The position numbers and the translations under genes are program-made. A stretch of DNA of 32,867 nt from Pseudomonadota bacterium (GTDB taxonomy: Bacteria > Pseudomonadota > Gammaproteobacteria > Steroidobacterales > Steroidobacteraceae), in NCBI GenBank assembly GCA_021826035.1, contig JAKBBE010000023.1, forward strand, positions 1-32,867, in the 5' to 3' direction. Positions 1 through 6,901 of the stretch are shown here, one piece after another. The notes beneath the pieces were generated by a model. That model did not search any database. It saw only the letters and a program-made list of their open reading frames with translations, and had not been told where the DNA came from. Every line of letters begins with the position of its first letter. Positions within the stretch are counted from its first letter, which is position 1.

Positions 1-858
1 GCCGATGCCGAAGTTCACGGTCTGGTAGATCTCGAGCGCCGCCTCGCTCCAGCGGCTGTTGGCCTCCGGCACCTCCTCGATGGCCGCGACCGCGGCCCGC
101 ACGAAATACGCCGAGAGGGTCAACGGCACGCCGCGCGCGGCGAAGGACGGGCGGTGACGCTCGCGGTGATCGAGCACGGCGGTGAGATCGACTTCGAACA
201 CGGTGGTGACGTGCGGCGCGGTGTGCAGCAGGCTCTCGACCATACGGGCCGCGATCCGCTGGCGGACCGCGCTGTGCGCAACCCGACGCACCGTGATGCC
301 CGACGGTTCGGCCTGCTGCTGTTGTTGCGGCGGCGGCGGCGAGACACTTGCCGATTCGGGGCCGCGCGCCGCGGCGCCGAGCACATCCTCCACGGTGATT
401 CTTCCGGCCGGGCCTGTGCCGCGCACGTCGGCGGGCTCGAGGCCCCGCTCGGCGAGCAGCCGGCGCACCGCTGGACTGCACGACGTGCCGGCGCCCGACG
501 CCGGATGCGCCGCCACGGGGGCTGCGGCGGGGAGTGCCGCAGCGCCGGGGAGCGCACGCTCCTCGGGTGCGGACGGCCGTGACGTGTGCGCCGCGGCGAG
601 GTGAGGTTCTGCGCCCGTCGCGATGCGCCCGAGCACCTCCCCGGGGGCCACCTCTTCCCGCTCGCGCTTCAACACTTCGGCGAGCACCCCCGACACCGGT
701 GCGGCCACCTCCACGGTCACCTTGTCGGTCTCGAGCTCGATCAGCGGCTCGTGCGCACTCACCGGCTCACCGGGCGCCTTGAGCCAGCGCAGCACCTGCG
801 AGCGGGTGCCCTCCTCCTGCTCCTCAGGGGCCCGAACCGCCACGATCTCGTTCGACAT
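1..858 (-). CDS. 2-oxoacid dehydrogenase E2 (lipoamide acyltransferase), 3' end outside window
   Basis: This is the acyltransferase core subunit of a 2-oxoacid dehydrogenase complex, which moves the acyl group from E1 to CoA via a swinging lipoyl arm in the cytoplasm. The first 286 residues are present; the frame stays open to the window edge. It begins MSNEIVAVRAP. A lipoyl domain spans about residues 3-80, with the modified lysine in ETDK at residues 43-46. An Ala/Pro-rich linker follows, then an E3-binding domain (about 120-155: SPAVRRLLAERG, then GTGPAGRITVEDV), a PPPPQQQQ linker, and the start of the catalytic domain (VRRVAHSAVRQRIAARM). The catalytic HxxxD motif would lie beyond the edge. 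The ATG is 2 nt after the E1 stop codon, so the two are co-transcribed. A branched-chain (Bkd) role is inferred from the fused E1 and the Lrp-type neighbour; a pyruvate or acetoin complex is less likely but not excluded. Confidence 0.9.
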   Translation of the reverse strand, partial: MSNEIVAVRAPEEQEEGTRSQVLRWLKAPGEPVSAHEPLIELETDKVTVEVAAPVSGVLAEVLKREREEVAPGEVLGRIATGAEPHLAAAHTSRPSAPEERALPGAAALPAAAPVAAHPASGAGTSCSPAVRRLLAERGLEPADVRGTGPAGRITVEDVLGAAARGPESASVSPPPPQQQQQAEPSGITVRRVAHSAVRQRIAARMVESLLHTAPHVTTVFEVDLTAVLDHRERHRPSFAARGVPLTLSAYFVRAAVAAIEEVPEANSRWSEAALEIYQTVNFGIG

Positions 859-860
859 GA

Positions 861-2972
861 CTACACGCTCGCCAGCGCGCGGATGGCGCGCGTGATGGAT
901 TCGACGCTGGGCACGACCGCCTCGAGCAGCACCGGGGCATGCGGACTCGGGATGTCCGGCATGGTCAGCCGCTCGATCGGCGCCTCGAGGCTGAAGAACG
1001 CCTCCCGGGCGAGCACGGCGGCCACTTCGGCACCGAACCCGGCCGTGAGGTTGTCTTCGTGCACGATCAGACAGCGGCGCGTCTTGCGCACCGAGGTCAA
1101 CACCGTCTCACGGTCCCAAGGCGCCAGCGTGCGCAGATCGAGCACCTCGGCGAGCACCCCGGAGACCTGCGCGGCCCGCTCGCAGCGCTCGACCATCGCA
1201 CCCCAGGTCACCACGGTGAGTTCCGAGCCCTCGCACACGCAGTGCGCCTTGCCGAAGGGGACGAGGTACTCATCGCCCGGGTACGGCCGCCGCGCCCAGG
1301 CGCCATCGAGCAGCGCGCGGTGCTCGAAGAACAGGGTCGGTTCGTTGCCGCGCAGCGCCGCGCGCAGCAGCCCGACGGCATCCTCGGCGTTCGACGGCAC
1401 GGCCACCTGCCAGCCGATCCCGTGCACCCAGGCGACCTCGTTGGTCTGGCTGTGCCACGGATCGCCGCACTTGAAGAACCCGCCCGGCATGCGCACCACC
1501 ATCGGCGCGGCGAAGCGGTTCGCGGTGCGCCAGCGCATGGTGCCGCAATCATTCATCTGTTCGGTGGCCGGATCGGCGTACTTGCGGAACTGGATCTCGG
1601 GCACCGGCAGGAGCCCGGCGAGCGCCATCCCGACGGCCCGACCGATGATGCCTTCCTCCGAGAGACTGGTATCGAACACTCGGCCGACGCCGTGCTTCTC
1701 CTGCAGCCCGAGCGTCGCCCCGTGCACGCCGCCCTTCGGTCCGACGTCCTCGCCGAACACCATCATGCGCGGATTGGCCGTGAGTTCGGCATCGAGTGTG
1801 CGCCGGATCGCCGTCAGCATGTTGATGCGGGTCGGCTCAGGGTGCGCCACGCTGCTCGAGCGCGGCGCGGCGATGCCGAGTGGGGCGAGCCCGCCCTGCT
1901 CCTGCAACTGCGCCCGGCCCGCGGCATCGAACTCCGTGAACACGTGCCGAGTGACTCCGCTGGGATCCGGCCGCGGGCGCATCAAGGCGCGCTCGACCGC
2001 CTGCTCGACCTCGCGCTCGGCGCTTTCGCCGATCTCGCGCCACTCGCGCTCGCTCATGCGCTGCGGCACGAGATAGCGCTCGAGCCGGCGCAGCGGATCG
2101 CTGGCCCGTTCGCCCGCGATGATCTCCGGCGTCTTGTACGTCTGCGTATCCTGACCGGAATGCCCGTTCAGACGCGGCACCGTCAGGCGCAGCAGTGCCG
2201 GAGCGCGCTGCTCGCGCACGAAGCCGACGGCCGCGCCGATGCGCTCGGCGGCCTCCTGCGGGTCGGCACCGTCGCCCTCGAAAATCGTCAGACCCGCGAA
2301 CGACCGCAGGTTGGCCGCGATGTTGCCACCCGGGGTCTGCATGCGCGAGCTGACCGAAATGCCGAACCCGTTGTCCTCGATGTAGATCAGCAGCGGCAAC
2401 TTCAGCGTCGTCGCCAGGGTGAGCGCGGACCAGAATCCGCCCGTCGCCACCGATCCGTCCCCGCCGAGGACGACCGCGATGCTGCGCCCGTAGGCGGCCT
2501 CGCCGAGCACGTCGCGGTGATATCCGATCGCCTGCGCCCAGCCGGCCGCCGGCGTGTACTGCGCACCGACGCCACCACAGGCCGGCAACACCGTCGCGGC
2601 GCCCCGGGCGGGCTTGTTGAACACCACGCCGATGTCCCGGCCATCGCTGAACGAGCCGGCACGCGCCAGCGGGCCGGCCGCCGCCTCCTCCAGGTCGACG
2701 CCAAGGGCAAGCATGATCGGCCGGGAGCGGTAGTACACCGTCACCGCATCGTGCGGATCGGTCAGCTGCAGCCCGAGCAGAATCTGCGCCAGATCGTGGC
2801 CACGCGCAGAGAACTGGTAGAGCACCTCTCGCGCCGGCAGCAGGCGCGTCTCCTCCAGGTCATCGAGCGCCCGCGAGTGGCGCAGCAGTCGCGTGACGCG
2901 GTGCCAGTCGGGCTGAGACGCAGGCGCGTCCTCGTACCCCGCCGGCGCAGAGGAAGTGGCAGGTGCCGCCAT
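861..2972 (-). CDS. 2-oxoacid dehydrogenase E1, fused alpha and beta subunits (branched-chain type)
   Basis: This is a thiamine-diphosphate-dependent decarboxylase/dehydrogenase of 703 residues carrying both E1 chains. The alpha part covers about residues 30-345, with the ThDP motif GDGS at 171-174 followed by EDN at 199-201. A linker (about 346-382) leads to the beta part (383-703), which has FGEDVG, the segment FDTSLSEEGIIGRAVGMA and the C-terminal transketolase-like domain. In many proteobacteria these are two genes (bkdA1/bkdA2 or pdhA/pdhB). The start chosen is the ATG at 2972, which has a G-rich ribosome site (GGGGGG) about 5 nt upstream. An in-frame ATG at 3077 is rejected because it lies inside the palindromic operator and gives a non-homologous extension. 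The gene is first in an operon with E2 and divergent from an Lrp-type regulator, as for Pseudomonas bkd. The branched-chain substrate is inferred. Confidence 0.92.
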   Translation of the reverse strand: MAAPATSSAPAGYEDAPASQPDWHRVTRLLRHSRALDDLEETRLLPAREVLYQFSARGHDLAQILLGLQLTDPHDAVTVYYRSRPIMLALGVDLEEAAAGPLARAGSFSDGRDIGVVFNKPARGAATVLPACGGVGAQYTPAAGWAQAIGYHRDVLGEAAYGRSIAVVLGGDGSVATGGFWSALTLATTLKLPLLIYIEDNGFGISVSSRMQTPGGNIAANLRSFAGLTIFEGDGADPQEAAERIGAAVGFVREQRAPALLRLTVPRLNGHSGQDTQTYKTPEIIAGERASDPLRRLERYLVPQRMSEREWREIGESAEREVEQAVERALMRPRPDPSGVTRHVFTEFDAAGRAQLQEQGGLAPLGIAAPRSSSVAHPEPTRINMLTAIRRTLDAELTANPRMMVFGEDVGPKGGVHGATLGLQEKHGVGRVFDTSLSEEGIIGRAVGMALAGLLPVPEIQFRKYADPATEQMNDCGTMRWRTANRFAAPMVVRMPGGFFKCGDPWHSQTNEVAWVHGIGWQVAVPSNAEDAVGLLRAALRGNEPTLFFEHRALLDGAWARRPYPGDEYLVPFGKAHCVCEGSELTVVTWGAMVERCERAAQVSGVLAEVLDLRTLAPWDRETVLTSVRKTRRCLIVHEDNLTAGFGAEVAAVLAREAFFSLEAPIERLTMPDIPSPHAPVLLEAVVPSVESITRAIRALASV

Positions 2973-3060
2973 GAAAACCCCCCGAATGAGTCGATTCGGT
3001 AAGCGTATGCCCTCGTCCGGGAAATAGGCTTGCCTTTCTTGCTCGCTTCCGGGCATTTCT

Positions 3061-3075
3061 GGCAATATTATTGCC
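3061..3075. promoter_or_regulatory. Perfect palindrome, likely operator between E1 and Lrp-type regulator
   Basis: The sequence GGCAATATTATTGCC has 7-bp arms around one central base. It is AT-rich in a very GC-rich region, 25 bp upstream of the regulator's GTG start and 88 bp upstream of the E1 start. Lrp/AsnC proteins typically bind AT-rich imperfect palindromes of about 15 bp. A role in autoregulation and control of the dehydrogenase operon is inferred from position. I could not fit a convincing -35/-10 pair around it on either strand. Confidence 0.6.
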
Positions 3076-3100
3076 AATCTGGCCTCACTGGAGTCCCGCC

Positions 3101-3568
3101 GTGTCCCGCCCGCTCGATCGGATCGATCGCCGCATCCTCGCCACGCTGCAGCTCGAAGCCCGGATCACGAACCAGGACCTCGCCAAGCGGGTGGGTCTCT
3201 CGCCCGCCCCGTGCTGGCGGCGGCTGAAGCGGCTGGAGAGTGAAGGGATCATCGACGGCTATGCGACGCTGCTGTCGGCGCCGGCGATCGGACTGCCCAT
3301 CCTGGCCTACGCACAGGTGTCGCTGGAGAATCACCACACCGAGACCGTCGCGGCGTTCGATCGACTCGTGCGCGACCGTCCCGAGGTACTCGAGTGCCAC
3401 TCGATGAGCGGCACCAACGATTATCTGCTGCGCATCGTCGCGGCCAGCATGGAGGCTTACGAGCACTTTCTCTCCACGCACCTGCTGCAACAGGCGGCGG
3501 TCCGCTCGGTCAACACCAGCTTCGTGCTGCGCACGAAGAAATTCACCACGCAGCTGCCGCTCGCCTGA
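3101..3568 (+). CDS. Lrp/AsnC family regulator, BkdR-like by context
   Basis: This is a 155-residue transcription regulator of typical Lrp length. An N-terminal winged helix-turn-helix (about residues 5-60: LDRIDRRILATLQ, LSPAPCWRRLKRLE, GIIDGYATLL) is followed by the RAM ligand-binding domain (about 68-145), including VLECHSMSGTNDYLLR. The start is the GTG at 3101, preceded by GGAG about 7 nt upstream; an in-frame ATG at 3071 would overlap the palindrome. It is divergent from the 2-oxoacid dehydrogenase operon. In Pseudomonas the Lrp-like BkdR lies divergent from bkd and responds to branched-chain amino acids, so the same job is inferred here. It is a different gene from the Lrp-type regulator at 17952. 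Confidence 0.9.
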   Translation: MSRPLDRIDRRILATLQLEARITNQDLAKRVGLSPAPCWRRLKRLESEGIIDGYATLLSAPAIGLPILAYAQVSLENHHTETVAAFDRLVRDRPEVLECHSMSGTNDYLLRIVAASMEAYEHFLSTHLLQQAAVRSVNTSFVLRTKKFTTQLPLA

Positions 3569-3574
3569 TGCCGC

Positions 3575-4333
3575 TCAGGCACCCGTGCCGAACAGCCGCC
3601 GTCCGAACCGGAACAGCGGATCGCCCCAGAGGGCAAATCCCGCCGCGCCGCCCGATCGGCGCCGCAGCACGAACAGCGTCGATGCGACCACGGCGAGGGT
3701 CACCGTGTCGACCCGGATGAGGTCATCGAGCCACGTGCCGAACGAGCCGAGCACCCGCGCCGTGGCGAGCCGCAGCACCGAAGAGCCGTGCGCCACCGGC
3801 AGCATCGCGCGCGCCGGCGCGCCGTGCGCACCGAGGACGAACGCGCAGATCACGAGCGCCGCCATGAGCGCGATCTTCAGCACCGAGAGCACATTCTGCG
3901 CCCGCGCACCCATGCGCACGCCGCGATAGTTCAGCGCCAGCAGCACCAGCATGCTCACACACGCCACCACCAGCTTCGTGTGCGGGGTCACCTGCGCGGC
4001 CGGCAGCACCATCGGGGCGAGGTAGTCCGCACCGATGAACGCCACGCCGGCGGCTCCCGCCCCCTGCATCAGCGTCTGTGACCAGTTGAGCATGAACGCG
4101 AGCGCAGGGTGATAACAGTCCGCGACGACCCGGTAGTAACCGCCGGCGCGCGGATGACGGGCGCCGATCTCCGCGAACACGAACGCCCCGATGAGGCTGA
4201 CCACGCCGGCGAGGATCCACGCGGTGAAGAACACCGCGGTACTGCCGGCGGCGCGCGCCACGATCGCCGGGGTGCGGAAGATGCCGATACCGACCACCAG
4301 ACTGAACACCACCCTCGCGGTGTCGAACGTCGA
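3575..4333 (-). pseudogene. Decayed APC-superfamily amino-acid permease
   Basis: The reading frame encodes the first five membrane helices of an APC-type amino-acid transporter: VVFSLVVGIGIFRTP with the substrate-binding GIG motif, then AFVFAEIGARHPRAGGYYR, and helices ending near ICAFVLGAH. It then jumps to a segment resembling a late helix and loop (VDTVTLAVVASTLFVLRRR) and stops soon after. Family members have about 12 helices in 420-500 residues; about 245-250 remain here, so roughly helices 6-9 and the last helices are missing. No good start is visible: the homologous region begins directly behind the stop of the upstream aminotransferase (4338), the first in-frame GTG is at 4312, and an ATG at 4465 lies inside the upstream gene. 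An internal in-frame deletion plus 3' truncation is the simplest reading. A functional mini-permease is unlikely but not excluded. Confidence 0.65.
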
Positions 4334-4337
4334 GCGC

Positions 4338-5513
4338 TCAGCCGCCGCGGAAGCACTCCCGAACCTGCTCGGCGAGGCGCACGAACTGCTCCCGATCGTT
4401 GTACAGCTGCGCCGAGATGCGCAGCAGCGGCGCCGGTTCCGGGAACAGCCACGTCTCGATCCCACGCGCCCGGAACCAAGCGTGCAGCTGCCGGCAATCG
4501 CGCCCGGCAGCCGCTGTGCCCAGCCGCGGGACGGGCAGCAGGACCGAGGCCATCGAGCCGATCATCTGCGCCGGACACGGTGCGGGCAGCTCGAGCGCCG
4601 CGAGCAACAGTGCGCGCGCCTCGAGCGCGAGCGCGTGGTTGCGCGCCATCAGGGCCGGCCACCCCCCGGGCAGCTGCGCACCGAGGTGCTCCAGCGCCGC
4701 GGGAATGCACAGCCATGGCGAGGGGTCCGTGGTCCCGGTCCAGTCGAACTGCGCCTGCCATCGGCCGCCGTACCCGTGACTGATGACCGTGGGGTGCACC
4801 TGTCCGTGGCGATCGGCGCGCACGTGCAGAAACGCCGCGCCCTTCGGGGCGCACAGCCACTTATGGGCGTTGCCGGTATAGAACGATGCGCCGAGGCGGC
4901 GCAAATCGAGGGGCACCATGCCCGGGGCATGCGCGCCATCGATGAGCGTATCGACCCCACGCGCATCGAGTTCGCGCACCCACCGTTCGATCGGCATGAT
5001 GAGCGCCGTCGGGCTCGTCACGTGATCGAGCAGCGCGAGGCGCGTGCGCGGCGTGACGGCGGCGAGCACCGGCTCGATCAACTCCTCCTCGTGCGCGACG
5101 GGGAACGGCAACGGCACCGTCACGATGCGCGCACCGGTGCGCGCGGCCACGAACTCGGCGCTCTTGCGGCACGCGCCGTAGGTCTGGCTCGTCAGCAGCA
5201 GCTCATCGCCCGGCGCGAGCGGCAGCGACTGCAATACCGCATTCACCGCGGTGGTCGCGTTGGGAACGAACACCAGATCGGCAGGGTCCGCGCCGAGAAA
5301 CCCCGCCAGAGCCACGCGTGTGCGCGCCAGCCGCTCGGGGAGCGCGCCGTCGAGGAAATCCACCGGCTCGCGCTCCATCTCGGCGCGCAGCCGCGACTGC
5401 GCGCGCAGCACCGCGGTGGGGCAGGCGCCGAACGATCCGTGGTTCAGATAGAGAACCTTCGGATCGAGCCTCCAGAGCGAAGCCCATGGGTTCGATGAAA
5501 CGGTGTGCTCCAC
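4338..5513 (-). CDS. Class V aminotransferase family PLP enzyme (isopenicillin-N-epimerase-like)
   Basis: This 391-residue fold-type I PLP enzyme belongs to the class V group that includes CefD-like epimerases, cysteine desulfurase-like proteins and EgtE-like lyases. The N-terminal LYLNHGSFGACP (about residues 21-32) is characteristic of the CefD-like branch. The cofactor-binding Asp is in DGAHAPGM (D192, with H195), and the Schiff-base lysine is K218 in GNAHKWLCAPKG. The start chosen is the GTG at 5513, with GGGGAG 9 nt upstream; the frame stays open further upstream but that extension is Arg/Ala-rich and unlike the family. The substrate cannot be told from sequence. The gene follows the thiolase after 163 nt without a clear terminator. 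The permease remnant starts right behind its stop, so the two may once have formed an uptake-plus-catabolism pair. Confidence 0.85.
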   Translation of the reverse strand: MEHTVSSNPWASLWRLDPKVLYLNHGSFGACPTAVLRAQSRLRAEMEREPVDFLDGALPERLARTRVALAGFLGADPADLVFVPNATTAVNAVLQSLPLAPGDELLLTSQTYGACRKSAEFVAARTGARIVTVPLPFPVAHEEELIEPVLAAVTPRTRLALLDHVTSPTALIMPIERWVRELDARGVDTLIDGAHAPGMVPLDLRRLGASFYTGNAHKWLCAPKGAAFLHVRADRHGQVHPTVISHGYGGRWQAQFDWTGTTDPSPWLCIPAALEHLGAQLPGGWPALMARNHALALEARALLLAALELPAPCPAQMIGSMASVLLPVPRLGTAAAGRDCRQLHAWFRARGIETWLFPEPAPLLRISAQLYNDREQFVRLAEQVRECFRGG

Positions 5514-5676
5514 TTCGCGCTGCTCCCCGACGGGCCCCGGAGGCGGCAGTCTCGCAGGGCGGCGCCTGCGCGCACAAGACGGGTGGGCGCGCAGGCTCAC
5601 TCGGCCCGCCTCGCCCACCGCTCGCGCCACGGCGCTACTGCGCTCCTGCGCGACCGCGCACCCGCAGTCGCCTCGC

Positions 5677-6879
5677 TCAGTACACTTCGAAGATGCCGGC
5701 GGCACCCATGCCGGTCCCGATGCACATCGTGACCATGCCGTAGCCCTTCTGTGCCTTGTGGCGCATGCCGTGCACCAGCGTCGCGGTGCGAATCGCCCCG
5801 GTGGCCCCGAGCGGGTGACCGAGCGCAATGGCACCACCGTGCGGGTTGACCCGCTGCGGATCGAGGCCGAGATCGCGAATCACGGCGAGTGACTGCGCGG
5901 CGAAGGCTTCGTTGAGCTCGATCCACTCGAGCGCGTCCTGTTTCAAGCCAGCGCCCCGCAGCGCCGCCGGAACCGCTTCCTTCGGGCCGATGCCCATGAT
6001 CTGCGGCGGCACCCCTTTGACCGCGAACGTCACGTAGCGGGCGAGCGGCGTGAGGTGGTAGCGCTTGAGCATGGTCTCTGAGACCAGCAGCACCGCGGCA
6101 GCGCCGTCGGAGGTCTGCGAGCTGTTGCCCGCCGTGACGCTGCCCTTGGCATCAAACACCGGCCGCAATTTCCCCAGCGCCTCGAGCGAGGTGTCCGCCC
6201 GCGGCCCCTCGTCCTCGGCCAGACGCTTCACCTCGTGGCGTACCTCACCGGCGGCCAGATCCGCGATCCGGTAGGTCACCTCGAGCGGGGAGATCTCGGC
6301 GCCGAAGCCGCCGGCGGCCCGGGCCGCGAGCGCGCGCCGGTGCGATTCGAGGGCGAACGCGTCCTGGTCCTCGCGCGAGACCTTCCACTGGCGCGCGACC
6401 TTCTCCGCGGTGATGCCCATGCCGTAGGCGATCGCGTAATTCTCCTCGTGCGCGAACACCTGCGGATTGATCGCGACTTTGTTGCCCATCATGGGCACCA
6501 TCGACATCGACTCGGCGCCGCCTGCGATCACCACGTCGGCCTCGCCGAGACGGATGCGGTCGGCGGCGATCTGCACGGCATTCAAGCCCGAGGAGCAGTA
6601 GCGGTTCACGGTCACGCCCGGCACGGTGTCGGGCAGACCGGCGAGGAGCGCGGCGACCCGCGCCATGTTCAGGCCCTGCTCGGCCTCCGGAAACGCGCAG
6701 CCGACCACCACGTCCTCGATGCTCGAGGGCTCGAGCCCCGGGGCCTGCGCCAGTACGCTGCGCAGGGCGTGCACCAGCAGGTCATCGGGGCGCACCTGGC
6801 GCAGCATGCCGCGCGGGGCCTTGCCCACCGGAGTACGGGTGGCGGCAACGATGTAAGCGTCTTGAATCTGTTTCGTCAT
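5677..6879 (-). CDS. fadA: Acetyl-CoA C-acyltransferase (thiolase), beta-oxidation
   Basis: This 400-residue thiolase cleaves 3-oxoacyl-CoA with CoA to acetyl-CoA and a shortened acyl-CoA, the last step of beta-oxidation. The nucleophile is C95 in VNRYCSSGLNA. The active-site His lies in NPHGGAIALGHPLGATGA and the proton-transfer Cys in TMCIGTGMGAAG; GIGPKEAVPAAL and ELNEAFAAQS are also typical. The ATG at 6879 has GGGAGAG about 7 nt upstream. It lies 22 nt downstream of the FadN-type gene and is almost certainly co-transcribed with it, giving hydratase, dehydrogenase and thiolase activities. The symbol follows role and context; a biosynthetic acetyl-CoA acetyltransferase is less likely. Confidence 0.93.
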   Translation of the reverse strand: MTKQIQDAYIVAATRTPVGKAPRGMLRQVRPDDLLVHALRSVLAQAPGLEPSSIEDVVVGCAFPEAEQGLNMARVAALLAGLPDTVPGVTVNRYCSSGLNAVQIAADRIRLGEADVVIAGGAESMSMVPMMGNKVAINPQVFAHEENYAIAYGMGITAEKVARQWKVSREDQDAFALESHRRALAARAAGGFGAEISPLEVTYRIADLAAGEVRHEVKRLAEDEGPRADTSLEALGKLRPVFDAKGSVTAGNSSQTSDGAAAVLLVSETMLKRYHLTPLARYVTFAVKGVPPQIMGIGPKEAVPAALRGAGLKQDALEWIELNEAFAAQSLAVIRDLGLDPQRVNPHGGAIALGHPLGATGAIRTATLVHGMRHKAQKGYGMVTMCIGTGMGAAGIFEVY

Positions 6880-6901
6880 GACAAAACTCTCCCGTACCGC
6901 C

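Noticed and set aside
301..350. Short run of CTG/TTG and CGG-type triplets
   Set aside because: It encodes the PPPPQQQQ part of the flexible linker in the E2 protein, so it is explained by the coding sequence.
939..3002. A 687-codon open frame on the plus strand, antisense to the E1 gene
   Set aside because: Its composition (Arg, His, Ala, Gly) is that of an antisense shadow in GC-rich DNA, it matches no family, and the minus strand carries a clear E1 protein.
2973..3077. Upstream ATG extension of the E1 gene
   Set aside because: The extension would be encoded by the palindromic operator and a GC-poor leader, is not E1-like, and the ATG at 2972 has a ribosome site.
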